Shown: positions 18,187 through 28,017, counted from the stretch's first letter. The stretch is 64,000 nucleotides of DNA from Nitrosomonas sp. (GCA_016708955.1 JADJES010000023.1:1-64000), one strand, 5' to 3'. Program-made: numbers and translations. Notes: generated from the sequence alone by a model not told the origin.

Positions 18187-19947
18187 ATTAATGCCGATTT
18201 GCAGGCTGTATTCGCCCTGGATCAACGCGTCTGGGCGGTGGGTGATCGTGGTCTGATCGTACACAGCGAGGACGGCGGGAAAACCTGGGAACCACAAACC
18301 AGCCGCACTGAAGCAAGGCTTACTAGCATCACCTTCCATGCGGACGGCCAGCAGGGCTGGGCGGCAGGCGAAGGTGGCACGATTCTAAAGACAGTGGATG
18401 GCGGGAAAACCTGGAAACCACAAACTAGCCGCACTAAAGAAAGGCTTAGAAGCATCACGTTTCATGCGGACGGCCAGCAGGGCTGGGCGGCAGGCTTGGG
18501 CGGCACGATTCTAAAGACAGTGGATGGCGGGAAAACCTGGGAACCACAAAACAGTCGTACTCGAGATTCGCTTTTGAGCATCACGTTTCATGCGGACGGC
18601 CAGCAGGGCTGGGCGGCAGGCTCTGGTGGCACGATTCTAAATACAGTGGATGGCGGAAAAACCTGGGAACCACAAAACAGTCGTACTCGAGATTCGCTTT
18701 TGAGCATCACCTTCCATGCGGACGGCCAGCAGGGCTGGGCGGCAGGCTGGAATGGCACGATTCTAAAGACAGTGGATGGCGGGAAAAGCTGGCAGCCGCA
18801 AACCAGCGGGACTCAAGGATGGCTTAGAAGCATCACGTTTCATGCGGACGGCCAGCAGGGCTGGGCGGCAGGCTCTGGTGGCACGATTCTAAAGACAGTG
18901 GATGGCGGGAAAAGCTGGCAGCCGCAAACCAGCTGGACTCAAGCATGGCTTACGACTCAAGCATGGCTTACTAGTATAACCTTCCATGCGGACGGCCAGC
19001 AGGGCTGGGCGGCAGGCGAAGGTGGCACGATTCTAAAGACAGTGGATGGCGGGAAAAGCTGGCAGCCGCAAACCAGCGGGACTCAATTATCGCTTAATGG
19101 CATCACCTTCCATGCGGTCGGCCAGCAGGGCTGGGCGGCAGGCTTGGGCGGCACGATACTAAAGACAGTGGATGGCGGGAAAAGCTGGCAGCCGCAAACC
19201 AGCGGGACTCAATTATCGCTTAATGGCATCACCTTCCATGCGGACGGCCAGCAGGGCTGGGCGGCAGGCTTGGGTGGCACGATTCTAAAGACAGTGGATG
19301 GCGGGAAAAGCTGGCAGCCGCAAACCAGCGGGACTCAATTATTGCTTAATGGCATCACCTTCCATGCGGACGGCCAGCAGGGCTGGGCGGCAGGCTTGGG
19401 CGGCACGATTCTAAAGACAGTGGATGGCGGGAAAAGCTGGCAGCCGCAAACCAGCGGGACTCAAGCAAGGCTTACTAGCATCACCTTCCATGCGGACGGC
19501 CAGCAGGGCTGGGCGGCAGGCTGGAATGGCACGATTCTAAAGACAGTGGATGGCGGGAAAAGCTGGCAGCCGCAAACCAGCGGGACTCAAGCATGGCTTA
19601 GAAGCATCACGTTTCATGCGGACGGCCAGCAGGGCTGGGCGGCAGGCGAAGGTGGCACGATTCTAAAGACAGTGGATGGCGTGAAAAGCTGGCAGCCGCA
19701 AACCAGCGGGACTCAAGCATGGCTTACTAGCATCACCTTCCATGCGGACGGCCAGCAGGGCTGGGCGGCAGGCGAAGGTGGCACGATTCTAAAGACAGAG
19801 GATGGCGGGAAAAGCTGGCAGCCGCAAACCAGCGGGACTCAATTATCGCTTAATGGCATCACCTTCCATGCGGACGGACAACAGGGCTGGGCGGCAGGCG
19901 ATGGTGGCACGATACTAAAGACAGTGGATGGCGGGAAAACCTGGCAG
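18187..19947 (+). repeat. Tandem 126-bp coding repeats (Asp-box units)
   Basis: One diverged unit (VWAVGDRGLIVHSEDGGKTW) is followed by thirteen 42-residue units whose period is 126 bp. The constant part is ITFHADGQQGWAAG and GTILKTVDGGKSWQPQ (Asp-box TVDGGKSW). Variation is confined to about seven residues before ITFHA and two residues after AAG. The latter are EG (5 units), LG (4), SG (2), WN (2) or DG... by unit: EG, LG, SG, WN, SG, EG, LG, LG, LG, WN, EG, EG, DG. Unit 6 carries an extra TTQAWL-type duplication. Total of 14 Asp-boxes equals two seven-bladed propellers. Confidence 0.9.
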
Positions 19948-20241
19948 GCAATTGCCTATCGTTTTTATCCGGCCCCATGGTTTTATGTGGCTGCCTTGAT
20001 TGCCTTGCTGATTTACGCCGCGGCATTCTGGTGGCGCGCCCGGTTGAATCACCAGTCTGAACAAACGCAATCATCGACGGCCATGAATCGGGGAGTGACC
20101 GACAATCCGGTTGGGCCGGGTGAACAGGATTTGTTTGGTGCGCGCTTGATCGTCGACAGCCTGACGCGTTTTTTGACCAACGAAAATACCCGGCCGCCGC
20201 TGACGCTGGCGATTACCGGCGAATGGGGCAGCGGCAAAAGT

Positions 20242-21587
20242 GGTTCATCCGGCAAGTGCGTACTTTTGGGTTTAACCGACAAGGACATAATTGGTTTCAT
20301 GCAGCGCCATAATTTTGAGTTTAAAGAACTCGACATCTCTGAAACCATAGGCCATTTTGTGCAAAGTTTTTATCTTGTTGTTGGTACCTTCCAACGGCCC
20401 GGTTGATAAACCATTAAAATCGAAATAAGCCAGGATACCTGAGCGGTGTGCTGCAATAGTTTTAGAGAATTGCTGAGCATGTTGACATCCGAAGCAGCGG
20501 CTTTTTACCCATTCATCAATGCATTTTGAGAGCAGAGTTTATCCGGTTGATGCCAGATATTGCGTAACTCTTCTTTCATGTAATAGGCCGTTGCCAAGGG
20601 CTCATTGAGCTTTAATGCTTCATCCAGACGTTGACGTTCATTGCGCTTGTCATCCAGGTTGTCAGGGTTCTTCAGCAACAGCCAGCGAATGCCCTTCAAA
20701 ACGGGTTTGCCCAACCCATTTTCTGCTTCTCGTTGCAGATCACGACGCAGTTTTGTCAACTTTTCGTTGAACAGCTTAATAATATGGAAGTGATCGAACA
20801 CTAGCGTTGCATCTGGGATATTAGCCCGCACCGCACTGATGTATGCTGGCCCCATGTCGGTCGCAACCGCTTCAATCGTGCACCCGATCGTTTTCAAACG
20901 CTTCCAAAACGGAATCAGTGCATCGGCACCTTTCCCATTGCCAACAAAATCACTGCCCCACGTTGAAGATCCAGAACTATCGTTAAATAACCCAGCTTCT
21001 TGCCTTGGTATATTTCATCCAGCGCAATGCGTTTTTATCTTGGCCAATTTCGGCAACCGATAACGTTTATTCAGATTGTCCTTCTGTATTCCCTTAACCA
21101 GATCCCAGCTCACTCCAAGATGGCGTGCTACTGCCTGGATGGTCATGTGCCTAGAGAGATCCAAACCAATCTTTCGAAAGAACGTGTATAGCGCTTGTGC
21201 TCATCAGCAAACTGTATCTCTTTACCTGACGAACTGCTTGGCATCGGGTGCATTCTACCCGCTGAACTGGAAGGTCGATATAGACTGCTTTTGACCACCG
21301 GTACTGTCCTGAAGCGTCTAACCAACTTTCCCCGGCAATGTATCTCGCGGCTTTTACATACCGGACATCTCAATCGCCAATGATCCGCTTGCATTGCAAC
21401 AACTATGACACCCGCAATAAAACAAGTGCTTTGATAAAATAACCAACTATACCAAAGGCGTGATACAGCAACTGGTCGACATGTTGAAAAAACCTCTTCG
21501 TTGAAAATCAGAGATAATTTCAACCTTTAATTCACTTTATTTCAACATGCATTTCTGACTAACAAGTACGCACTTGCCGGATGAACC
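20242..21587 (-). mobile_element. ISL3-family insertion sequence, copy 2, inside the KAP gene
   Basis: Inverted orientation relative to copies 1 and 3. Ends GGTTCATCC (20242) and GGATGAACC (to 21587) are complete. The flanks GCAAAAGT (20234-20241) and GTAAAAGT (21588-21595) agree at seven of eight positions, the expected 8-bp target duplication with one change. The target is the Walker A codons of the KAP NTPase. Confidence 0.92.
20272..21482 (-). pseudogene. ISL3-family transposase, frameshifted
   Basis: The same transposase as at 103-1315. The part from MKTIGCTIEAVATDMGPAYI to QPDKLCSQNALM is open in one frame (20505-20897), and the last segment (THLPDE... side) contains the GTNNKIK block. 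Frame breaks near 20520, 20885, 20960, 21035, 21230 and 21300 prevent a complete product. One is a base gain in CTCTGCTC where the other copies read CTCAGCTC. Confidence 0.85.
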
Positions 21588-23190
21588 GTAAAAGTTCTGT
21601 GATGAACTATCTGTCCGCCAATCTAAAGCGCAAAGGATTGAAGCCGGTGTGGTTCAACGCCTGGCATCACCGCGAGGAACCGAGTGTGCTGGCATCGATT
21701 CTGGCCAATGTGCACAAGCAGGCGATCAAACCCTGGTGGCGGCTTTCCGGTTTATGGTTCCGCTTGCGTTTATTGTGGCGGCGGCACTGGTTGTGGAAAG
21801 CGCTTTTGATAATGTTGTTTGCCAGTCTGGCATTCATGGGAACTTGGCTTTCAAAAACCGAAAAATGGAACGAGACTTGGCGCTATGCGTTGTATTCCCT
21901 CAAGATCGAGCAGCCGGCCATTCTGGGTGAAAAAGGTTTCCGTCAACTCTGTCCCGAGTGGGCCAGCCTGCACGATGATTCATGAACAGGTTGCTCAGAA
22001 TAAATACGGTGATGAAGGGATCAAACGCGTTGCGGTGCCGCGACACAAGCCATTAACGGCGGTGGTTTATGTCAATCCATCGAGTACGGCCAAGGATCTT
22101 TTCAGTGCAAGCGAGTGCAAAGTGCTGCACGAATTGCATAATCATGAGCGCATCCGTCGCAATGAGCTGAATTGTTTGACCAGCATATTCCAGTCTGAAA
22201 CGAAACAGGCTTGTTATGCTTCGCCCAATGTGCTGCTGAAAACCGTGGAACGCCGTTTTGGCACGACGCTGTCGCTCGACGATGAAAAAACGCTTCAGTC
22301 GGCGATGGAATATCTGAGTCCGGATTTACCGGTGCTGCTTCCCAACGCATTTGTTTCCTGGCTGACTGCGTTATCCGCTTTATTACTATTCCTTGCCATC
22401 AAGGGCATGGCACTGCTGGGCTTGGCGCCGATGTCTTTCATCCAGGGATTTCTGCGAACAACCGGTGCCGCCGGTGAAGCCACCGAAAAAGTAGGCACTC
22501 GCTTGCTGTTTGAGAGTCACTTCAAGGCGATTACGCGTTTGCTGGGACAAAGGCGGCTGGTATTGTTTATCGACGACCTGGATCGCTGCGATCCTGAGCA
22601 TACCCGCAAGGTTCTGGAAATCAGCAATTTTCTATCCAGTTCCCGAGAATTGTTCATGGTGGTCGGCATGTCGCCGAAACAAGTACTGATCAATCTGACA
22701 CTGGGTTTTAAGGATACGGCGCAGATACACGATAACGATCCGGCAAACGCGCAACCGGATCCAGCCGGAAACAATACCGCGCAACACAATGGATTTGCAC
22801 GGAACTATTTGCAGAAATTGATCCATATCGAAGTGCCGGTTCCCAAGCCGGAAACCGAGCAGATCAGGGCATTACTGATGGGTAACCTGAGTAACCAATC
22901 CGAAGCGGAAGCCAGGATGATCCGCGATGAAAAGCGCGAGGCGCGCGCAGACAAAATTCTAGAGGTTGCAGCCGTATTTATTCCAAGATCACTATTTGTG
23001 CTGGCGATTGCCGCCGGAATTTACCTGGGAATCGATTCCGCGGATCAGACTCAGAAGGAACAAAAGCAATCAGCCGCTACGGCACCTCAGTCACCGGCAA
23101 TGACTGGGGAAAACAAGACGGCAGCGACAGAATCTTCTACAAAACAGGTGACTGCTGCGGATCAACCCAAGGAAACAACGCCATCAGACG

Positions 23191-23244
23191 GTGAGTTATT
23201 CAGACCTGCTTATACTGGTGAGTTATTCAGACCTGCTTATACTG
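23191..23244 (+). repeat. 27-bp perfect tandem duplication in the KAP gene
   Basis: GTGAGTTATTCAGACCTGCT plus seven bases is repeated once without change, giving GELFRPAYT twice. It lies in the linker between the last two membrane helices and keeps the reading frame. Confidence 0.85.
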
Positions 23245-23851
23245 AAGAGAACTTCCAGAAATGGCCGCTACAGGTTGGGATGGCGCTTGCGCTATTCACA
23301 GTGCTCGCTTGCATGGTGTTCTTCTTATTGTTGCAGCGGTTAAATAAATTGGATGACAAGGAATGGTTGAACTGGATAAAGCCGCTGCTGCAACGGCTGA
23401 AAATTGCATTGATTGGCCCGGAACCGGTCAAGGACACCGAGAGTTTTACTGAAGCACTGGAAATATGGCATCCGCTGATTGCCCTGAAAGATCCGACGCC
23501 GCGCACGATCAAGGCATTTCTCAACCGGTTGCGTTATTTGGTCAGCCGCAGGGCCAGTGAACTGGATAGCGATCAGGCAGCCAACGGGCGGGAAGCCCAA
23601 TTGATCGCGCTGGCGGCGATATCTTATGTTTACTGGAAGGGCTTTGATGGGATTATGGCGGATTTGACTAATCCGAGTACTAGTTTCTTCGGTGTATATA
23701 TGGGTGAAGAATGGGCTGATCTGAGGAAAATATTGAGAATACATCAGAGTAAATTCGGCAAATTCCCATCGCAAGAAGATATCAAGTTTTACAAGCGTAT
23801 GATTCAAAATATCCAGATTCACCGGCCGGATTAGTGGGCGGATCATTGCGA

Positions 23852-24757
23852 ATGGCTTTGCATTCATCTCAAGTTCCACAAAACCGCATCATCCTGCTCG
23901 GTGCCAGCAATCTGACGTTATCCCTACGCCTGGTTACCCATCTGATGCAGCAGCGGTTTGGCGGGCCGAGTGAGATTTTGGCAGCAATCGGGCATGGACG
24001 TGCGTATGGATCGGCTAATCAAGTGCTGCTGCGCGGATTGCCGGGGATTAATGCGAGTGGATTATGGCCGCAACTGAATTCGGCCGAAGTGCATCCGACC
24101 TATGCGCTGTTGACGGATATCGGCAACGATATTTTGTACGAATCGGCGCCGGAGCAAATTTTGCGACAGGTGGAATGGTGTGTTGAGCAGTTGCAGATGC
24201 AATCTGCGAAGATTGTGGTGACTAATCTGCCGATGGCTTCGATTGAAGATCTGTCCGAGCGACGTTATACGTTCTATCGCAATATTTTTTATCCGTTCTG
24301 CCGATTGCCCCGGAGTGAAACCGTGAGCCGGGTTCGAGCCGTGTATCAAGGATTGATTGATATGGCATCGCGCCGGAATTTTACGTTATATGAGCAGGAA
24401 CCCGTCTGGTTTGGGCCGGATGGTATTCATGTGCATTACTGGAAACGGCGAGCGTTTTATCGGGATATTCTAGAGCAGTTTCCCTTGGGCAGTGATAGGC
24501 AAGGGGGCGTTGAGGAAGCTCCGGATCAGGCGCCATCCATGGTTCGACAGGCTCACCACGAACGGGATCCACAGCTTGCCGTTCGCACAGAACCTATCAA
24601 AGGATTGGATAATAGTTTCCATTTGAGCAGCGAGAAATGGTTGCTATCCTGGCAACAGCGTCCGAAATTTGCTTATAAGACGGTAATGGGGCGAGAAATA
24701 TATTGCCAGCAACCGAGCGGCCGGTTAGCGGATGGCACAACGATCTGCAAGTACTGA
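23852..24757 (+). CDS. SGNH/GDSL-like hydrolase
   Basis: A roughly 301-residue protein. It has an SGNH-type pattern: IILLGASNLTLSLR near residue 12 (block I, Ser replaced in context G-x-S-N), LLTDIGNDILYE (block III GND), and WFGPDGIHVHYWKRR (block V D-x-x-H). These suggest a serine-type esterase or acyltransferase fold; the substrate is unknown. The ATG at 23852 is 18 bp after the KAP stop on the same strand, so the two probably share a transcript. Near the C-terminus an in-frame core A-like repeat adds VRQAHHER ... LAVRTEPIKG, after which the protein continues for about 45 more residues. There is no signal peptide. Confidence 0.65.
   Translation: MALHSSQVPQNRIILLGASNLTLSLRLVTHLMQQRFGGPSEILAAIGHGRAYGSANQVLLRGLPGINASGLWPQLNSAEVHPTYALLTDIGNDILYESAPEQILRQVEWCVEQLQMQSAKIVVTNLPMASIEDLSERRYTFYRNIFYPFCRLPRSETVSRVRAVYQGLIDMASRRNFTLYEQEPVWFGPDGIHVHYWKRRAFYRDILEQFPLGSDRQGGVEEAPDQAPSMVRQAHHERDPQLAVRTEPIKGLDNSFHLSSEKWLLSWQQRPKFAYKTVMGREIYCQQPSGRLADGTTICKY
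24513..24621. repeat. Degenerate core A element inside the SGNH hydrolase gene
   Basis: The sequence has GAGGAAGCTC at its left and ATAGTTTCCATT at its right, with the palindrome ATGGTTCGACAGGCTCACCA and CTATCAAAGGATT between them. It resembles the element in brnT but the TIRs have decayed and no TTAA flanks remain. It is translated in the same stop-free frame. Confidence 0.55.
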
Positions 24758-25023
24758 TAGGTATTGATCGCAATCAGAGTGTTTGACAGCCCATTCGCTT
24801 ATATCAGCAAGCCTCCGCAGGTTAGTTCGTAGTGTGACGTGGAGGCTGAGTAAGTATGGTTTAATGCAATTTCTCTTGTTAAAATTAACTCTGTACGCTC
24901 CTTCCGATAGCACAACAGCTTTTGTACTTCCAATGCGGCTTACCGGTGTCTGGTTCAACCCAAACGTGGGGCGGCATTGCATGATCTGAAACACTTGGAA
25001 TCGTTAACCAAAAGGAGAACAAT

Positions 25024-25746
25024 ATGAGCAATCATCCAGATATTCAAGAAATCTCGCCTGATGTAGCAGCCAAAACAGCTCTTCACGCGATGCTTTCATC
25101 AAATTCATATCACAAAGATGATCGAGTCAGATTCCCGGTTGAAAAACTGGGATGGATACAGGTCGATCTGGAAGGGAATCCGACCACTGAGCCCACAAGA
25201 CTTCATTCCTTATCGGGATTGGCATTTGATATATTTGAGAAAAGAGAAACGGATGATGTTGTTTTTGCCTTTCGGGGTACAGATGGCGGATCAGATTTTT
25301 TGTTTGCCAATTTTGCGGTACCGCCTTTAAACTTACAATATACTCAAGCGCGGAAAGAGTTCCACAAGTATTGGACGGCGAACAAGAATAAGAACATCGC
25401 TGTTACAGGGCATTCATTAGGCGGTGGACTCGCGCTAAGTATCTCTGTTCATTTTGGGATTGCCGCAATCACCTTCGATTCCTCGCCACGCATCTTTGAT
25501 GGATTCGGAGACCGTCACGCGCCAGCGGAGAGAGTGGTTATCTATGAAGATGGGGAAGTTCTAGAACCAGTTCGTCGACATTGGAAGAAGATTGCTGAAG
25601 TGGTTCCGAGGGGCAATTTCTATCGCTGCTCCTTTGATTTTCCCGGAAGTCAGCATCGTATAGACCTCCTGGCTCAACGGCTCTTAGCCCTTGGCGCACA
25701 AGTAAATCCAGAGTTGGATCCGGTTCGTAATGCACTTGCCGCCTAA
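25024..25746 (+). CDS. Class 3 lipase-like alpha/beta hydrolase
   Basis: A 240-residue protein with the lipase_3 pattern. VVFAFRGTDGGSDFLFANF is the oxyanion strand, and IAVTGHSLGGGLALSISVHF is the nucleophile elbow with Ser in GHSLGG. An Asp could lie in VVIYEDGEVLEP, and the terminal SQHRIDLLAQRL histidine would complete the triad. AAAAGGAGAACA precedes the ATG. There is no signal peptide, so it is probably cytoplasmic or secreted by a non-Sec route. Its proximity to the KAP/SGNH pair could mean a shared accessory island, but 266 bp separate it. Confidence 0.75.
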   Translation: MSNHPDIQEISPDVAAKTALHAMLSSNSYHKDDRVRFPVEKLGWIQVDLEGNPTTEPTRLHSLSGLAFDIFEKRETDDVVFAFRGTDGGSDFLFANFAVPPLNLQYTQARKEFHKYWTANKNKNIAVTGHSLGGGLALSISVHFGIAAITFDSSPRIFDGFGDRHAPAERVVIYEDGEVLEPVRRHWKKIAEVVPRGNFYRCSFDFPGSQHRIDLLAQRLLALGAQVNPELDPVRNALAA

Positions 25747-25832
25747 CATCGCTAAAGCGGGGCGCGACTTCCTCGGGCCTTTTGGTAGGTTGCTTTGTAT
25801 TCCGTTTCGGGGATTTTACGCAACTTCCTTTA

Positions 25833-25880
25833 GGGTGCGCCCCTTAGCTCAGTAGGGCGCAATCAATATTGCGCCGAATG
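25833..25880. repeat. Interspersed palindrome (GCGCAAT hairpin)
   Basis: GCGCAAT (25857-25863) and ATTGCGC (25868-25874) form a 7-bp stem with a four-base loop, preceded by TGCGCCCCTTAGCTCAGTAG. The 25747-26043 spacer otherwise holds nothing I can identify. The start looks superficially like a tRNA 5' end but no acceptor, D or anticodon arms follow. Confidence 0.45.
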
Positions 25881-26043
25881 AAGTTCGCAGGGAAAGCGAC
25901 TGGTTACTCAAAAAAATTCAGTACAACGCGCTTTGCTTATTACTTCCAATTTTCTCGTAACCACAATCAGATGCTTGATTGGGTGTAGTATACTGGTGTT
26001 GGGGTAATTGACAACAGTGTCATGTGTTGGTATACCTTACAAC

Positions 26044-26340
26044 ATGAAATCTACCGAACTACTCCGACAACGCATAGTATTGGCTGAGAACAAATTCGCC
26101 GAACTCGTGCTTTGGCGGCTTACCCAGCCGTTGGCAGAATCTGAACATACTTTTAAGTACCGTCTTGCCTATGTGGTTAATGGGGAATGTGTTCTTCGGT
26201 ATGACAACGAGGCAGGGAAAGGCGATCACCGGCATTGGGGTGAGAAGGAAACCGAGTACACGTTTTCCAGCCCAGAAAAGTTATTGGCAGATTTTCAATA
26301 TGATATCGAGAGGTGGAACTATGAAAACAGTGATTCTTGA
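26044..26340 (+). CDS. TumE-like toxin (DUF6516-type)
   Basis: A 98-residue protein. Its layout (KSTELLRQRIVLAENKFAEL, ESEHTFKYRLAYVVNGECVL, YDNEAGKGDHRHWGEKETEY, SSPEKLLADFQYDIERW) is typical of the TumE/DUF6516 toxin family. The GDHRH motif is the most diagnostic part. It overlaps the next gene by 20 nt, as toxin-antitoxin modules often do. The ATG at 26044 begins a methionine-lysine-serine start and leaves an upstream promoter region of 297 bp. Confidence 0.7.
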   Translation: MKSTELLRQRIVLAENKFAELVLWRLTQPLAESEHTFKYRLAYVVNGECVLRYDNEAGKGDHRHWGEKETEYTFSSPEKLLADFQYDIERWNYENSDS

Positions 26341-26668
26341 CGTTCGAGATCCAAAGGAAGCGATGGCTGACTTTGCCCAAGTCTGGAATTCGAATAAGCA
26401 ACAAAAATCCGATCGAATCAGTTTTGCGTCTCCCGAGTTATTGTGGAAAGTGTTGACCGCAAAACGGTGGGAGCTTTTGAAAGCGCTTTGCGGTGCGGGT
26501 CCAATTTCAATTCGAGAGGCTGCACGGCGAGTAGAGCGTGACGTGAAAGGTGTGCACGGAGATGTCGTCGCGCTTCTCGAAGCGGGTCTACTCGATCGCA
26601 CTGAAGAGGGTGCGATCGTGTTTCCTTATGAAGCCGTGAAGGTTGAATTTTTATTGCGAGCAGCTTAG
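26321..26668 (+). CDS. HTH antitoxin/transcriptional regulator, partner of TumE-like toxin
   Basis: A 115-residue winged-helix protein. The recognition portion is KRWELLKALCGAGPISIREA then RRVERDVKGVHGDVVALLEA, followed by an LLDRTEEGAIVFPYEAVKVE wing. This is the HVO_A0114-type helix-turn-helix commonly encoded next to DUF6516 toxins. The N-terminal 35 residues (ILDVRDPKEAMADFAQVW) would bind the toxin. Overlap with the toxin and its gene order suggest autoregulation. Confidence 0.75.
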   Translation: MKTVILDVRDPKEAMADFAQVWNSNKQQKSDRISFASPELLWKVLTAKRWELLKALCGAGPISIREAARRVERDVKGVHGDVVALLEAGLLDRTEEGAIVFPYEAVKVEFLLRAA

Positions 26669-26694
26669 TTTTTGCGCAGGGAAGTAGCCGAACC

Positions 26695-28017
26695 ATGCAC
26701 TTAATTAGAATTCATCTCGTTGTAATGATGATTCTGGCGTTCTATCAAAAATTCTTTTTAAATGAGCAGTTGCCGTTTGTACCGCGAAGGCAGTACGCTC
26801 GGCTCCTAAATGGTGTTTGCTTATTTGGTAGGGTTAGAATTCTGATAATCCTGTTTCTGATGCTGTTGACGTTATCAGGTTGTGTGCATCAGAAGTTTGT
26901 CACTGAACCCTACCCTCGCTGGGGGGATGAAAGCAGTATTAGCCAATCTGGTGGCAATGTGCCGCTGATCCTGCGAACCCTTGTTCCGTCAGAACCCGCT
27001 AAAGCGCCAGCCTGCATATTGCTGGTTCACGGCATGAACGAACATATCGGGCGTTATGGCGAAGTGGCGCATTATTTTGCCCGGCAGTTTTTTGTAGCAG
27101 GGTTCGATTTCTACGCGCACGGCCTGTCCAATCCGGTACTGCAACAGGCGGATCAAGCACTTGCGGCGGGCGCAGGCAGACAGGAAGTTAGCGACGCTTT
27201 TCTGGCGCAATCATTGTTGCATGATCTGGAGCCGCTGCGCAGGACTCTGGATCTGGCGCTCAGGCAGACGATTGCGCTCTGCGATACACAAAGTGATTCA
27301 AAACGGCCTGTGTTTATTGTTTCGCACAGCCTGGGTGCTCTGGTTGCTGCTTCTTATCTGATGCAATCCCAGAAAGAAGATGATCCGGCCAAGCGCGTGC
27401 GGGGTATTGTTTTTCTGGCACCGGCTTTTGCTGTCAGCGAACCACCCGGTTGGCGTGGGTGGGTGGCAAATCCATTGATCAAGCTGTCTTTTCATGCTGA
27501 AACGCATTTTCTGCATCCGCAGAATGAGCCTTTGCCGCTGTTATTATTCAATCAGTTGCTCTCATTGATAACTGTGCCCCTATTAGATGGCATGTTTGAA
27601 GTATTTTCCTGGCCGGGCTTGCGTAGTTTCCTGACACCGGTTTCACCGGATTGGGTGACGGATTATCTGACTGATAGTGAGGCAGAAAAAGCGCGCTTAC
27701 GCGCCGATAATTGGATCGTCCGCCGCAGCCTGTTGCGTTACGTGAAAGGTATTGAAGAAGAGGTTGTGCGCTTTCGCCGTAAAATGGATCAATTCACAAT
27801 ACCTTATTATCTGGTTTATTCGGCGCATGATCCGATTACACCAGCCTGGGGCAATGAGGATTTCTCTCGTGCTACATTGAAGAATCATGCTGATAACGCA
27901 GTCTTGGCGCTACCCAATCTGCATTATCACCAACATCTGTTTTTAAAAGAGCCCGCGCGCACTGAGCTTCTAAAAAATATTGAACAATGGATGGATTTCC
28001 GGTTGGGCACTCTGTAG
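26695..28017 (+). CDS. Monoacylglycerol-lipase-like alpha/beta hydrolase lipoprotein
   Basis: A protein of up to 440 residues. A lipobox (LLTLSGC, Cys about residue 63) follows a hydrophobic stretch, so the mature enzyme is probably anchored in the envelope. The true start may lie downstream of 26695, because lipoprotein signals are shorter than 60 residues. Hydrolase_4 motifs are clear: CILLVHGMNEHIGRYGEVA, GFDFYAHGLS, VFIVSHSLGALVAASYL (nucleophile Ser), YLVYSAHDPITP (Asp) and LPNLHYHQHLFLKEP (His). Family members cleave monoacylglycerols or lysophospholipids. Transposon remnants begin immediately after the stop. Confidence 0.8.
   Translation: MHLIRIHLVVMMILAFYQKFFLNEQLPFVPRRQYARLLNGVCLFGRVRILIILFLMLLTLSGCVHQKFVTEPYPRWGDESSISQSGGNVPLILRTLVPSEPAKAPACILLVHGMNEHIGRYGEVAHYFARQFFVAGFDFYAHGLSNPVLQQADQALAAGAGRQEVSDAFLAQSLLHDLEPLRRTLDLALRQTIALCDTQSDSKRPVFIVSHSLGALVAASYLMQSQKEDDPAKRVRGIVFLAPAFAVSEPPGWRGWVANPLIKLSFHAETHFLHPQNEPLPLLLFNQLLSLITVPLLDGMFEVFSWPGLRSFLTPVSPDWVTDYLTDSEAEKARLRADNWIVRRSLLRYVKGIEEEVVRFRRKMDQFTIPYYLVYSAHDPITPAWGNEDFSRATLKNHADNAVLALPNLHYHQHLFLKEPARTELLKNIEQWMDFRLGTL

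Larger units (their letters stand above)
17956..23834 (+). pseudogene. Asp-box propeller / KAP P-loop NTPase fusion, split by ISL3
   Basis: Excising ISL3 (20242-21587 plus one 8-bp repeat) rejoins GEWGSGKS to SVMNYLSANLK, a perfect Walker A. The restored protein is about 1508 residues. Residues 24-43 form a membrane anchor. About residues 78-665 form an extracytoplasmic propeller of 14 Asp-box (Ycf48/BNR-like) units. Residues 676-695 are a second membrane segment. The KAP NTPase follows: Walker A, VWFNAWHH, two membrane helices inside the P-loop domain (WLWKALLIMLFASLAFMG; FVSWLTALSALLLFLAIKG), Walker B (LVLFIDDLDRCDPE), and two more helices (SLFVLAIAAGIYLG; MALALFTVLACMVFF). Inserted helices are normal for KAP proteins. 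A one-base frameshift also occurs near 21975. The SGNH hydrolase gene starts 18 bp after the stop. No function is known; a membrane recognition or defence NTPase is my inference. Confidence 0.8.

Noticed and set aside
18187..19947. CRISPR-like direct repeats
   Set aside because: The period is 126 bp in one open reading frame, variation is codon-aligned, and the unit is an Asp-box protein motif.
25841..25880. A tRNA-like start (CCCCTTAGCTCAGTAGGGCGC)
   Set aside because: No D, anticodon, T or acceptor partner follows; the GCGCAAT hairpin identifies an interspersed palindrome.
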